Shown: positions 41,915 to 51,303, numbered from the stretch's first letter. The stretch is 64,000 nucleotides of DNA from Desmonostoc muscorum FACHB-395 (GCF_014698035.1 NZ_JACJSF010000022.1:40394-104393), one strand, 5' to 3'. A program made the numbers and translations. Notes: a model not told the origin generated them from the sequence alone.

Positions 41915-44686
41915 CTACCTTGAGTGAACTATTTTAGCTGGAGGCTTGACGGGAATTTCAATCCAGAACTCTGTACCTTTCCCAGGTTCGGAAATGCACT
42001 CCATTATTCCGCCATGTTTTTCGGCAATAATCTGATAACTGATTGCCAATCCTAATCCTGTACCCCTACCTACAGGTTTGGTAGTATAAAATGGGTCAAA
42101 AATTCGCTTTTTTATCTCTGGAGTCATTCCCGGCCCATTGTCACTAATACGAATCAATAGACGAGAGTTATCTGCTGAGATTCTAGTGGAAATGTGGATA
42201 GTAGGCACTGAAGATGGCTTATCCTCTTTGTCCTCCTCCCCAGTCCCCATTTCCCAGTTCCCCATTCCCCATTCTCCATTCCCCGTTTCTAAAGCATCTA
42301 TGGCATTGCTGAAAATATTCATGAATACCTGATTCATTTGGCCGGCATAGCATTCTATCGTTGGGATGTTGCCATAGTCTTTGATTACCTGAATGCCTGG
42401 GAATTCATCATTTCCTTTCAGCTGATGTTGTAAAATTAACAAAGTACTGTCAATGCCTTCATGCAAGTCAACGCGCTTGTTTTCAGCCTCATCCAAGCGA
42501 GAAAAATTGCGTAACGACAGCACTATTGAACGGATGCGATCGCTTCCTACTTGCATTGAGGTGATGATTTTTGGGAGGTCTTCTATCAAAAATTCAAAAT
42601 CCACTGCTTCGATCGCAGCGCTAATTTCATTATGAGGATCGGGATAGTGTAGCTGGTAGAGGCGTAAAATTTCTAGCAGTTGTTCGATGTAGTCACTGGC
42701 GTGGCACAGATTACCATAGATAAAGTTAACGGGGTTGTTGATTTCGTGAGCGATACCCGCCACCAACTGTCCTAAGCCGGACATTTTTTCGGTTTGAATT
42801 AATCTTGTCTGTGTTTCTTGGAGTTTATGTAAAGTCTTTCCTAACTGTTCTGCTTTATTTCTGGCTTCAGTTTCAGCTTTACAGGTTTGTTCGTAGAGTT
42901 GTGCTTGTTGAATGGCGATCGCAGCCTGATCTCCTAGCTGTTGCAATAAATCAATTTCTGTATCCTGCCAATTTCTGGGAGCGCTACATTCATGGGCAAT
43001 TAGTAAACCCCATAGTTCTATACCTATATTAATTGGAACTATTAAGTTTGCTTGAATTTGTAGACTTTGCAAAAACTCTCGATGACAATCACTTAAAGAA
43101 TTAGTTGAAACGTCGTTAATTGCTCGTACCCTACCCTGAGCGTATAAATACGTATGCTCATCAGGAAAGCATTCTAGTGGTGCATTCACTCCCAAAACTG
43201 ACTGCCAATTACCATTAATCTCTTCCACAATCACCGATTTACTGTTCAGTTGGAAAATTACTACCCGGTCTGAATTTAGCAGTGAGCGGACTTCGGAGAC
43301 AATAGTTTGCAGGGTTGTCTGCAAGTCCAATGTACTGCGGATCTGCTCTGTGATTTGCTTGATTACCTTGGTGAGAAGTAATGATTGTTCTAGTTCAGCA
43401 GTTTGTTCTTGCACCCGCAGTTCCAAGTTGGCATTCAGGGCTTGTACTTCTTTATATATCTTTTGCTGCTGAATTGCCATTGAAAAGTGATCGTACAAGG
43501 CTTGTGCCAATGTCATGTCTTCCGGTTTCCACTCAGGCGCTTGCCCCTTTTTTTGCTCTCGCCAAACCTCAAAGGAAAGCTGGGGTAGAAGTTGCCGCCG
43601 ATTTTGTTCGCATCGTCCCGCCCACAAGATTTCCGTTTCAAATTCAGCGCGAAAAATGCTTAATACACCGATAAATTGTTCCCGGTAATGCAGGGGAATC
43701 ACCATCAGTCCGCGAATTTGAGTAGAACGAAATGCTAAAGCTAAAACTCGCAAATGCGGTTCTTTATAGAGGTCAGAGGTTGCCCAAATATTACCTGGTT
43801 TACACTCAGTCATCCAGTTTTGCCATGTAGGATGCTGTTCAATAATTCTGCTATCTAATTCGTAGGGTAGTGTGGGTTGATCGCCCCAGGTGTATAGTTC
43901 CCGACTCTCTTCAATGTAAAGCCTGCCACCTACTGCACTGAATGCGGTAATAACTTCTTGAATAGCTCCTTGCAACTGGATTGTTGGTAGTTTATGCAAT
44001 AGTCTGGTGACTCGGTTAATAGTAGCTTCTTGCTTTTGCTGGGTAAGCGCTGCGGTGAGTAGATTACTTTGAGCGATCGCGATCGCAACCTGATCGGCAA
44101 CTTGCTGCAATACTTTGATTTCCCGCTTCAAAATCTTTCGCGGTTCACTCTGGTGAGATACCAACAATCCCCACAATTTAGGCTTTGCCGATTGTTCTTG
44201 TGGATCGCGATCTAAAATTGGCACTACTAAAGAAGATTGCACACCCATTGCCTTTAAGTATTGAATATGGCAGGGGTCTACTTGCCGATAGTAGATATTA
44301 GTTTGTAGACGTTTGCCAGTTTCTATTGATTGTAGAGGTGATAACCCAATTTTCTGGTTTGCTACATCGACAATCGAACGTTGCCCCGCCAACACAAACA
44401 TCTCTCTGGCTGCTTCGGGGATATCATGAACTGGGAAGCGCAACCCTAACAAGGATGGCAGACGCTCGTTATAAATAGATTCAGCAATGACTTCACCACT
44501 ACCACTAGTATCAAAACGATATACCTTGACTCGATCTGCACGTAAAAATAACCGTACTTCAGTAACGGTAGTTGTTAATATTTCTTGAAGATCGAGCGAT
44601 CGCCTAATTTGTTTGATCATCCGGTGCAGTAAGCTTTCTTGCTCTAAGCTTTTCTGCAAGCCGTTTGGTTTATCGATAGATGTCAT
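41915..44686 (-). CDS. Cyanobacteriochrome-like multi-GAF sensor histidine kinase
   Basis: The 923-residue protein has GAF1 (about 30-210), GAF2 (about 225-415), GAF3 (about 440-600), a coiled linker, HisKA with His647 (GIAHEINNP) and an HATPase domain (DNGPGM, GRGTGLGLAIS). GAF1 has the phytochrome DIP motif (FPVHDIPEA) and the canonical Cys139-His140 pair of bilin-binding GAFs (DPCHIQYL). GAF3 resembles cyanobacteriochrome GAFs: QGRVRAINDVS, Cys534-His535 (SDCHREFL) and LIAHECSAPRNW; it also has Cys506-Phe507 as in DXCF types, although the first D is Leu. So two GAFs may bind bilins and the kinase may be a light sensor. No membrane helix is present. Residues 801-826 are an in-frame repeat insertion in the ATPase domain. 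Confidence 0.8.
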   Translation of the reverse strand: MTSIDKPNGLQKSLEQESLLHRMIKQIRRSLDLQEILTTTVTEVRLFLRADRVKVYRFDTSGSGEVIAESIYNERLPSLLGLRFPVHDIPEAAREMFVLAGQRSIVDVANQKIGLSPLQSIETGKRLQTNIYYRQVDPCHIQYLKAMGVQSSLVVPILDRDPQEQSAKPKLWGLLVSHQSEPRKILKREIKVLQQVADQVAIAIAQSNLLTAALTQQKQEATINRVTRLLHKLPTIQLQGAIQEVITAFSAVGGRLYIEESRELYTWGDQPTLPYELDSRIIEQHPTWQNWMTECKPGNIWATSDLYKEPHLRVLALAFRSTQIRGLMVIPLHYREQFIGVLSIFRAEFETEILWAGRCEQNRRQLLPQLSFEVWREQKKGQAPEWKPEDMTLAQALYDHFSMAIQQQKIYKEVQALNANLELRVQEQTAELEQSLLLTKVIKQITEQIRSTLDLQTTLQTIVSEVRSLLNSDRVVIFQLNSKSVIVEEINGNWQSVLGVNAPLECFPDEHTYLYAQGRVRAINDVSTNSLSDCHREFLQSLQIQANLIVPINIGIELWGLLIAHECSAPRNWQDTEIDLLQQLGDQAAIAIQQAQLYEQTCKAETEARNKAEQLGKTLHKLQETQTRLIQTEKMSGLGQLVAGIAHEINNPVNFIYGNLCHASDYIEQLLEILRLYQLHYPDPHNEISAAIEAVDFEFLIEDLPKIITSMQVGSDRIRSIVLSLRNFSRLDEAENKRVDLHEGIDSTLLILQHQLKGNDEFPGIQVIKDYGNIPTIECYAGQMNQVFMNIFSNAIDALETGNGEWGMGNWEMGTGEEDKEDKPSSVPTIHISTRISADNSRLLIRISDNGPGMTPEIKKRIFDPFYTTKPVGRGTGLGLAISYQIIAEKHGGIMECISEPGKGTEFWIEIPVKPPAKIVHSR
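42209..42286 (-). repeat. Short tandem repeat insertion inside the histidine kinase gene
   Basis: In coding sense the DNA carries GGGGAATGGGGAACTGGGAA-type units, translated as GNGEWGMGNWEMGTGEED. It lies between the N-box helix (NAIDALE) and the strand before the DNGPGM box. The same repeat type is intergenic at 34066-34190. Confidence 0.8.
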
Positions 44687-45644
44687 TGCTTATGTACACC
44701 ATAACTGAAGTATAGTTTTTCTTATAATTGTCCCTAATGATAAATTTCAATTTACAATGCCTTGATTTTTATTCCATTTCAATAAATTTCTGCGACAAAG
44801 GCATTGCGAGGGCCGTACATCTGTTGCAATTTTTTTAGAAATGGATTAAAGGGTATTTGAAAAGTATTGGATATTTTGCTTAATTCCCGTAGTCCTAAGA
44901 AAGTTGATTTAGGGAGATATCAAACTATTTGGTGTATCATTAGTGACTTTTCAAACATCCTTTCAATTTTAAAGTAAATAAAAATTTAACCATTGACACT
45001 TATTGATTTTATATTCTTAACCATTAAAATATTTCAGTATTTTTACTTAAATAATATCTTCATCATTACCTTATTTTCTTTACCATTTTTGCCCCGAAAG
45101 CTCCCTAAAGACCACAGTGGTTTCCCTTGAAAAGCTATGTATTAGTCAGATATTTCTTAATATTTACAAGGGCGATCGCTCCTACAAGTCTCAAAGCCTT
45201 AAACTACATTGTATATTCTCAATAGCAATAAGCTTTTTTAGCAGAAATAATGACTAATTTGCCAATTTAGCAAGAAAATTCAAGCATTGCAAGCAATGTA
45301 AAACAATGGTTTGAATATTGCTAATACAAAATATCAATAATAAATTAAATGGTCTTGAACTTGCTCTTTATTAAGTAGCTTTAGGGAGATTTAAGCTTTA
45401 AATGAACTTGATTTAATTATTGGCAATTTTTCAAAAAATTTTGACTGGAGAATTTTAATATTCCCCGTCTAATTACTGATTTTATATTAAATGTAACTAT
45501 AAAACTCCTATTTGATTTTTGAACAAGACTCAGTACGGATCTATCCCTTCTTTCCTATTCCCTATTCCCTGCCCACACAAGTAAATATGGCTACGCCACG
45601 CTGTGCGAACAGCAATCAAACCGGATTCCTATATCTTGATGAAA
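44687..45644. other. 958-base AT-rich gap without a recognised gene
   Basis: The sequence upstream of the histidine kinase is very AT-rich with many runs of A and T. It holds one HIP1 octamer (GGGCGATCGCTCC near 45170), a TTCCCTATTCCCT repeat (45548-45570) and a palindromic GGCTACGCCACGCTGTGCG interspersed motif near 45590. I see no gene or strong terminator. Confidence 0.4.
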
Positions 45645-46115
45645 TTATTCGTAAATTCTTGTTAAAGCTAGTAAGTTACGAATTTCTTCACGCACACTCA
45701 TAAGAGTTTTACCGAGATGGTTTTGACCTGCTTTATTAGCACCACAGCCCCAAAAAGAATCGGTTGGGGAGTTTTCAACCAAAAGCTCATCGCCTGTCTT
45801 CAGCAGAACTTCTCTAATATCAACATGAGTGAGAAACTTTTTGAGTACAGCTTCTCGCATAATTTGCGTTTTGACCAAATCCCAGTCTCGACGGAGTTGG
45901 CGAGTGCTACATCTTCCCAAGGCGGCAGCTTCTTCTGGGGTGGTGGCGGCATGGATGAGGGGTATAATTACCGCATCTTTGCTGCCAACAAACTTTTGTG
46001 CTTGATAATAATGCTCAACAGTTGCCCAGTAAGTGTCCTGGATGTGGATTCCGTGGGGAGAAAAGTTAGAAAAACAGCCATAAGGCTGCCAAACCTTATA
46101 AAAGTAAATGGTCAT
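45645..46115 (-). CDS. NADAR/YbiA-type N-glycosidase
   Basis: The 156-residue protein has the NADAR signature: CFSNFSPHGIHI near the start, the TVEHYYQAQKF helix with the conserved Glu-His, RCSTRQLRRDWD, and the closing SPTDSFWGCGANKAGQNHLGKTLM block. The family cleaves the N-glycosidic bond of damaged riboflavin intermediates and, in some members, ADP-ribosylated guanine. Length is normal (about 150-160). It stands alone in this strand context. Confidence 0.88.
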   Translation of the reverse strand: MTIYFYKVWQPYGCFSNFSPHGIHIQDTYWATVEHYYQAQKFVGSKDAVIIPLIHAATTPEEAAALGRCSTRQLRRDWDLVKTQIMREAVLKKFLTHVDIREVLLKTGDELLVENSPTDSFWGCGANKAGQNHLGKTLMSVREEIRNLLALTRIYE

Positions 46116-46261
46116 TTGAAAATTACTCTTTCATATATAGCAATCCTATTTGATTTGTGAGAATTGCAACTCAAAACCGAACTTATCTAAATTTTGTCAC
46201 TTCATCAAAGAAGGGAGTTGTTGCAGAGGTCAGTTTTTCTCCCCTGCCTCCCCTGGTCTTT

Positions 46262-47791
46262 TCACAATAATCTCATTTTTTCGCGTCGCTCTCCTCCTAC
46301 CTCCTTGATCGGTAAGGTGAGGGTGAAAGCTGTTTGACCAAAAACTGTTGAGTCAAGGGTGAGGTCGCCATGATGTGCCCTGGCAATTTCACGGGCTAGG
46401 CTCAGTCCTAGTCCGATGCCTTCTATTTTGCGGGTTCGAGCCGGATCGCCGCGATAGAAGCGGTCAAAAATGCGTAAACGATCGCTCACTGGAATATCTT
46501 TGGATGCATTGGCAATGATGACGTGGAGAGTTGTTTGAGTTTGATGAGTGCGAATTTTTATCCAGCCGTTGGCGAGATTGTATTTTATAGCATTACTGAA
46601 CAGGTTTTGCAAAACTTGAATCAGAAGATCGCGATCGCCCTTTAAGCGTAGTCCATCAGTAAAGTCAGTTTGCACAGTCAAGTGGGGAGCCAGCATTTCC
46701 ACATCTTCTAGCATCTCCATTAGTAACTCAGACATATCCACCTCAACCAAATACAAGCTCATTTTTCCTGCATCTGCCAGAGATAGCAGCAAGAGTTTCC
46801 GCATAATTCCACTCAGGCGGCGCACCTCATCTAATAGGTTACTTAAGCGCTGTTGTACTTCACTTCCAGGATCAACCTGTTGCAGCGTTCGTTCTAGTTC
46901 GCCTTGCAAAATCGTCAGTGGGGTTTTCAGTTCATGAGCCGCATCACCACTAAAGCGGGAAGCTTGGGTAAAACTGCGTTCCAACCGTTCCAACATCAAG
47001 TTAAATACCTGAATCAACTCGACAAATTCAACATCAGTTGTTCCAATGGGAATTCGTTGATCTAGTCCTTTAACAGTTACTTGTTGAATAACACCTGTTA
47101 ATTGATGGATAGGACGCAAAGCACCACCAGAAACTAACCATGCACCAACTGCAACTAGCAGTAGCGATCCCGGAATTGAAACCAGGAAAATATTCCGAAT
47201 GGTAGCCATTTCTTGATCGACAGCTTGCAGATTCACAGCAATGCCAACCTGAGCATTGGGAAATTTAGTTGCTCCAATCCGCCAAGCTGCTTTTGATGTC
47301 TGTTCAGTGACAAATTTAGGTGGACGTGGACGAAGAAAGGGTGGCGGCCCAACATTTCTATTTGAGGGTGGCGGTGGTTCTCTCTGCGGAGGTGATGGTA
47401 AAGGTATCAACTGAAGACGCTTAAGCAGCAGGCGATTCACCTCAACGTCGGCAGGTAGGGAGTTAGATTGATAAAGTATGTTGCCGTTTGCATCAAGCAC
47501 CAGTAGGGCAATGGGGGTTTTTGTATTACTTCCGAAGGCATCAGCTAATGAGTCTTCGTAAAATTGCCATCGTGAGGGGCGGCTTTCTTTACCCTGAATT
47601 TCAGGAGGTTCCCCCCGTGGTGGCAAATCCGGAGTTGCCCGCATCAAGTGATTTAACAGTTCTGCATCAAGACGGCTGATTTTAGCATTGTAAATCTGAA
47701 ACCAGGAGACTGCACCAAAACCGACTAATGTGGTTCCAGCTAAAGCCGCAGACAATAGGGCAATTCGGAGGCGAAATGAAGGGAGTTTCAT
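46262..47791 (-). CDS. Two-component sensor histidine kinase (OmpR partner type)
   Basis: The 509-residue protein has two membrane helices (about 9-30 and 200-220) flanking a periplasmic segment rich in Pro/Arg (PPPSNRNVGPPPFLRPRPPK), then HAMP, HisKA with SGDAAHELKTPLTILQGEL, and an ATPase domain with N-box NLFSNAIKYN and G-box GIGLGLSLAREIARAHHG. Its ATG overlaps the stop of the response regulator by four bases (ATGA), so the pair is translated together. The periplasmic loop may sense a metal or envelope signal; the sequence does not say which. Confidence 0.9.
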   Translation of the reverse strand: MKLPSFRLRIALLSAALAGTTLVGFGAVSWFQIYNAKISRLDAELLNHLMRATPDLPPRGEPPEIQGKESRPSRWQFYEDSLADAFGSNTKTPIALLVLDANGNILYQSNSLPADVEVNRLLLKRLQLIPLPSPPQREPPPPSNRNVGPPPFLRPRPPKFVTEQTSKAAWRIGATKFPNAQVGIAVNLQAVDQEMATIRNIFLVSIPGSLLLVAVGAWLVSGGALRPIHQLTGVIQQVTVKGLDQRIPIGTTDVEFVELIQVFNLMLERLERSFTQASRFSGDAAHELKTPLTILQGELERTLQQVDPGSEVQQRLSNLLDEVRRLSGIMRKLLLLSLADAGKMSLYLVEVDMSELLMEMLEDVEMLAPHLTVQTDFTDGLRLKGDRDLLIQVLQNLFSNAIKYNLANGWIKIRTHQTQTTLHVIIANASKDIPVSDRLRIFDRFYRGDPARTRKIEGIGLGLSLAREIARAHHGDLTLDSTVFGQTAFTLTLPIKEVGGERREKMRLL

Positions 47792-48471
47792 GAGCTAGAC
47801 TCTGGTTTGCGAAACCGATATCCAACCCCTCGAATGCTTTCAATCCAGACTGCTTCATCAATGGGGTCAATTTTTTTACGAATTCGCTGGATACAAACAT
47901 CTACGACGTTGGTGTTGGGGTTAAAGTCGTAGCCCCAAACATGCTCCAGAATTTGGGTACGGGTGAAAACCCGTCCGGGAGAGCGCATGAGATACTCCAG
48001 AAGATTAAACTCGCGGCTGGTGAGTTCTATCGCTTGGCGATCGCAAGTAACTTCCCTGGTGATGCGATCGAGTTTGATAGGCCCAACACTAAGGATATTT
48101 TGGCGATTGCTCACACTCCGGCGAACAACGGCATGAATTCGAGCCGCTAACTCTTCTACAAAAAACGGTTTAGCAATGTAATCATCGGCTCCTAAATTTA
48201 GCCCTGCCAAGCGATCGTCTAGTTCATTCCGAGCCGTTAACAAAATTACCGGCGCATTCCGACCTTGCCCTCGCAAGAGTTTTAAGATTGATAGTCCATC
48301 CTTTCCCGGCACCATAATGTCAAGGATAAGAACATCATATTCATTTTCTAATGCCCGCAGATATCCTTCATCACCGTTATCGCAGTAGTCTACAACAAAT
48401 CCCTGCTCCTTCAGTCCAGCCCGGACGAAGTTAGCAATTTTCGCTTCATCTTCGACAAATAGAACGTTCAC
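47788..48471 (-). CDS. OmpR/PhoB-family response regulator
   Basis: The 227-residue protein has a receiver domain with the acidic pocket VEDEAKI, phosphoacceptor Asp in LILDIMVPGKDG, the Thr in VILLTARNE and Lys in DDYIAKPF, and a winged-helix output domain (about 130-225; LTSREFNLLEYLMRSPGRV, NVVDVCIQRIRKKID). It is transcribed divergently from the two small secreted proteins, whose upstream regions share repeated TGTAATTT boxes, the likely target of this regulator. Confidence 0.93.
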   Translation of the reverse strand: MNVLFVEDEAKIANFVRAGLKEQGFVVDYCDNGDEGYLRALENEYDVLILDIMVPGKDGLSILKLLRGQGRNAPVILLTARNELDDRLAGLNLGADDYIAKPFFVEELAARIHAVVRRSVSNRQNILSVGPIKLDRITREVTCDRQAIELTSREFNLLEYLMRSPGRVFTRTQILEHVWGYDFNPNTNVVDVCIQRIRKKIDPIDEAVWIESIRGVGYRFRKPESSS

Positions 48472-48525
48472 AAGTATTTATTAGTTTATATATTGTTCCA
48501 TTCTAGATTCATTACCTTTCGGCTT

Positions 48526-48568
48526 AAATTACAAAACTGTAATTTATAAACCACGTGGACTGTAATTT
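48526..48568 (+). promoter_or_regulatory. Operator-like TGTAATTT array, copy 1
   Basis: AAATTACA (48526-48533), four bases, TGTAATTT (48538-48545), fifteen bases, TGTAATTT (48561-48568). The first two boxes form an inverted repeat; the second and third are direct repeats 23 bases apart. It sits between the response regulator start (48471) and the small secreted gene (48622), so it could control both. Confidence 0.65.
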
Positions 48569-48621
48569 TGAGGTGGCTTAATCAGAAATATGAACACCTT
48601 ACCTTTTGCAGGTTGATTTAT

Positions 48622-48891
48622 ATGAATATTCGTCGAGTCTTAGCCGTAGCAACGATTCCCTTTTTGATTGGTACATTCGGTTTTAGCCTACAAAATCAGG
48701 CAAATGCTGCTAATCCATCCAATCGAAATGCCCAAATTTCCCAACAGCCTCAAACACCACAAATATCTGATAAGAAACCACAGATTAGAAATTCTAAACC
48801 CCTTCTAAATCAGAAAAAGCGTCCTCCCCAACATCCCCAAAATCATCATCATGGTGCGGTTCAAAATCGTGTAGAACACAATAACCGTTAA
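48622..48891 (+). CDS. Small secreted Gln/Pro/His-rich protein
   Basis: About 89 residues from the ATG at 48622 (MNIRRVLAVATIPFLIGTFG), which is better than an upstream start because the same MNIRR...PxLxGTFG signal peptide opens the next gene. After the predicted cleavage (about 29, NAANPS) the mature part is Gln/Asn/Pro-rich with basic and His stretches (HHHH-like end: HPQNHHHGAVQNRVEHNNR), with no known domain. The His-rich tail could bind metal. It lies behind operator copy 1, divergent from the response regulator. Confidence 0.65.
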   Translation: MNIRRVLAVATIPFLIGTFGFSLQNQANAANPSNRNAQISQQPQTPQISDKKPQIRNSKPLLNQKKRPPQHPQNHHHGAVQNRVEHNNR

Positions 48892-48913
48892 TTGCAGCAC
48901 CCTTTCTTCCTCA

Positions 48914-48956
48914 AAATTACAAAATTGTAATTTACAAGCAGGGCAAACTGTAATTT
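48914..48956 (+). promoter_or_regulatory. Operator-like TGTAATTT array, copy 2
   Basis: AAATTACA (48914-48921), four bases, TGTAATTT (48926-48933), fifteen bases, TGTAATTT (48949-48956). Box sequence and spacing are identical to copy 1, and the following TTAAATCAGAAATGTAAACG resembles the sequence after copy 1, so the upstream region was duplicated with the gene. Confidence 0.65.
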
Positions 48957-49006
48957 TGGTTCAGTTAAATCAGAAATGTAAACGAGCTATTTTTGGAAAA
49001 ATGATC

Positions 49007-49519
49007 ATGAATATTCGTAGAATACTAGTTGTAACAGCGATTCCCGTTCTGGTTGGCACATTTGGTTTGATTTCACTCAATCAGGCTGATGCCGCTAATA
49101 AATTTTCTCAAATTGCCCAGGCGCAACAACCACCCAATCAACCACCAGAAGGAGAAAAACGCCCACCCCGCCCTGATTTTAAGGCTGCTGCAACCAAGTT
49201 AGGAGTTAGCGAACAGCAGTTAAAAGATGCGTTGGGTGTCCCTGCCAATCCTCCCACAGGCGATCGCAATCAACGCCCACCTCGTCCTGATTTTAAAGCT
49301 GCTGCAACCAAGTTAGGAGTTAGTGAGCAGCAGTTAAAAGATGCGTTGGGTGTCCCTGCCAATCCTCCCACAGGCGATCGCAGTCAGCGCCCACCCCGCC
49401 CTGATTTTAAGGCGGCAGCGACCAAGTTAGGAGTTAGCGAACAACAGTTAAAAGATGCGTTGGGTGTTCCGCCTCATCCTCCAGGTGGCGATCGGTCAGC
49501 ACCTCCTGCAAATCAGTAG
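49007..49519 (+). CDS. Secreted protein with three near-identical 38-residue repeats
   Basis: About 170 residues from the ATG at 49007; the ATG at 49001 is an alternative and GGAAAA lies just before both. A signal peptide (MNIRRILVVTAIPVLVGTFG) like that of the preceding gene is followed by three units of 38 residues, each starting RPPRPDFKAAATKLGVSEQQ and ending LKDALGVP plus a Pro-rich linker. The helical FKAAATKLGVSEQQLKDAL unit resembles small repeats of secreted proteins in Proteobacteria and cyanobacteria. The 114-base DNA repeats are almost identical even at third positions, showing recent expansion or gene conversion. It sits behind operator copy 2. Confidence 0.75.
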   Translation: MNIRRILVVTAIPVLVGTFGLISLNQADAANKFSQIAQAQQPPNQPPEGEKRPPRPDFKAAATKLGVSEQQLKDALGVPANPPTGDRNQRPPRPDFKAAATKLGVSEQQLKDALGVPANPPTGDRSQRPPRPDFKAAATKLGVSEQQLKDALGVPPHPPGGDRSAPPANQ

Positions 49520-49696
49520 TTTACTCACTGAAAGCTTGCTGTAGTTATTACCAGTCTGCTCCATAACTGTGATGTTAGGCTTTAGCGATAGGGTATAGGT
49601 TACAGGGTACAAATTATTCTTTATTACCTGTTACCTCTCCCCTATACCCGAATGGCACGCTTGTTAATCGCAAAGCCCTGATATAACTTGCTTTTT

Positions 49697-49765
49697 GAGT
49701 GTGGGGAGTGTGGGGGATAAGACTTCTTCCCCGTCCTCCCATACCTCCCACACCCCCCACACCCT
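49697..49765. repeat. GTGTGGGG repeat / hairpin block
   Basis: GAGTGTGGGGAGTGTGGGGG is followed by GATAAGACTTCTTCCCC and its CCTCCCACACC complement. This is the same unit and junction as at 35850-35940. Confidence 0.7.
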
Positions 49766-49816
49766 TCCAGCAAGGAGGTTTCAGCTTTTCAAGCGTGCCA
49801 TTACCCTATACCCAAT

Positions 49817-50377
49817 TCAAATTCCTGTTCTCTGGTTAGGAATGCGACGGCTAGGCAGTGAGAGCGCGATCATCCAAACACCTGTCAACAAAAAATTAAT
49901 CCCTGCAAATAATCCCAGCACCCAAGCTGCACTGAAAGGCCATTTATACAAGATTAAAATTCCCAAAATAATGGCCATCATGCCACTAAACAGTGTCCAA
50001 CCCCAATTTGGCTCTGGACGTATTTGAAATGCTGTAATTACCTCAAATACACCCTCAGCCAAAAAGATAATTCCCAAGGCGAATGTGATGGAGAGCGCAG
50101 CACCAAAGATGTTGCCAATCAACATAATCCCAGCAAGTGCATATAGAATACCAACCACTAGCTTTAGCCAGAAGCCTTTTTGTCGTCGTGATTGCAATGC
50201 GTGAGCAATTCGGACAATACCAGCGATCAATAAAAACCAAGAGATGACGATTGTAATGGCAATCGTGGCAACGAATGGTTCTGCGATCGCTGCCATGCCT
50301 AGCACAATCATTAAAATGCCTAGAACGATTAACCATCCTAAGCTTTGTCTCTCTTGACCGATGTTTTCAGAATTCAT
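49817..50377 (-). CDS. hdeD: HdeD-family membrane protein
   Basis: The 186-residue protein has six hydrophobic segments (for example GWLIVLGILMIVLGMAAIA, ITIVISWFLLIAGIVRI, ALAGIMLIGNIFG and WVLGLFAGINFLLTGVWMI) with the short polar loops typical of HdeD/DUF308 acid-resistance proteins. Members are often linked to acid or general stress tolerance. It stands alone on the minus strand. Confidence 0.82.
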   Translation of the reverse strand: MNSENIGQERQSLGWLIVLGILMIVLGMAAIAEPFVATIAITIVISWFLLIAGIVRIAHALQSRRQKGFWLKLVVGILYALAGIMLIGNIFGAALSITFALGIIFLAEGVFEVITAFQIRPEPNWGWTLFSGMMAIILGILILYKWPFSAAWVLGLFAGINFLLTGVWMIALSLPSRRIPNQRTGI

Positions 50378-51303
50378 AACAGGTTTACCAAATGGGTTAG
50401 AATTGGGGTTTTTTCAAGGATTTATATTCGTCTTAATTACCGAAGAAAGGCAGAGGACAGGAGGCAGTTCGCGTAGCGTCTCGAAGAGAAGGCAGGAGGA
50501 AGAAAATATATTTTTTGTTCTCTGCCAAACGGGTTTAAAGCCCCTAAATTTATTTATGAATAAAGATAAAAAATGGATTTTGAGACGCGCAGCGCAAAAA
50601 ATACAGCGTCCATTATAAATTCCCTAAATTTATTTATGGGCATTACCTCTTGCCTCCTTAATTGATTTCTTAACTACTTAAGTTGTGTAGGCTCTGCTTC
50701 AGAATATATTTACCAAAGCTATTTTTGGTATTGCATATTTGCGGGATGGACAAGATGCCCATCTTTGTCTTTACGGGCAGTCTGTATGCCTATTCCCTAA
50801 GAATAATTCTCGTTACTTTGCCCCTAAGTTTGTTTTAAGATATAAATGCTCAATCTTAAACATTCATAAAGATATTTAAAGCAAGCTGTAGAACTTTTAA
50901 TCTGCACAACTTTGGCGCTCATGTTGCCCACCTCACAAGTAATTTATTTTTTACGAATGCAAATTAAAAGATTTTCAGCCTATTAGTATCAGCATGGACA
51001 AACGGAATCGTAATCCGCATAAGTAAAGAATTTACAATATCTGAAGTTTTGACTTCCTCACTCCCTAGAGATAAAGCAAGTCGTAGCAAATACTGATATT
51101 TAGCTTTGATTAATCTTTATACAGAGTGATGAAATAAAGTGGTGAAGATGCTACTAGATTACGGCGGAATTTAGCTAATAGCTCAGTGAACAAGACTTGG
51201 CTAAAATCCCCTTATTCAAGAGACTTATTGTATCAGTTTAAATATTCGAGTATTTTCGATTGATTGCGAGTTGGCTAACAGACTCTGTTAGCCAACTAAA
51301 CGA
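50378..51303. other. 926-base gap with porin terminator hairpin
   Basis: AT-rich and without a recognised gene. Near 50467-50495 is a short interspersed repeat (CGCGTAGCGTCTCGAAGAGA). GGGATGGACAAGATGCCCAT lies near 50741-50760 and is a weaker palindromic element. The strongest feature is the hairpin at 51269-51297, listed separately. Confidence 0.4.
51269..51297 (-). terminator. Perfect hairpin downstream of the porin gene
   Basis: AGTTGGCTAACA (51269-51280) pairs perfectly with TGTTAGCCAACT (51286-51297) around a five-base loop, seven bases after the porin stop on the minus strand. It lacks a strong T tract but is well placed to be a terminator. Confidence 0.6.

Noticed and set aside
49150..49490. 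Direct repeats that could be read as a CRISPR-like array
   Set aside because: The period is 114 bases in frame and encodes a 38-residue protein repeat; there are no unique spacers.
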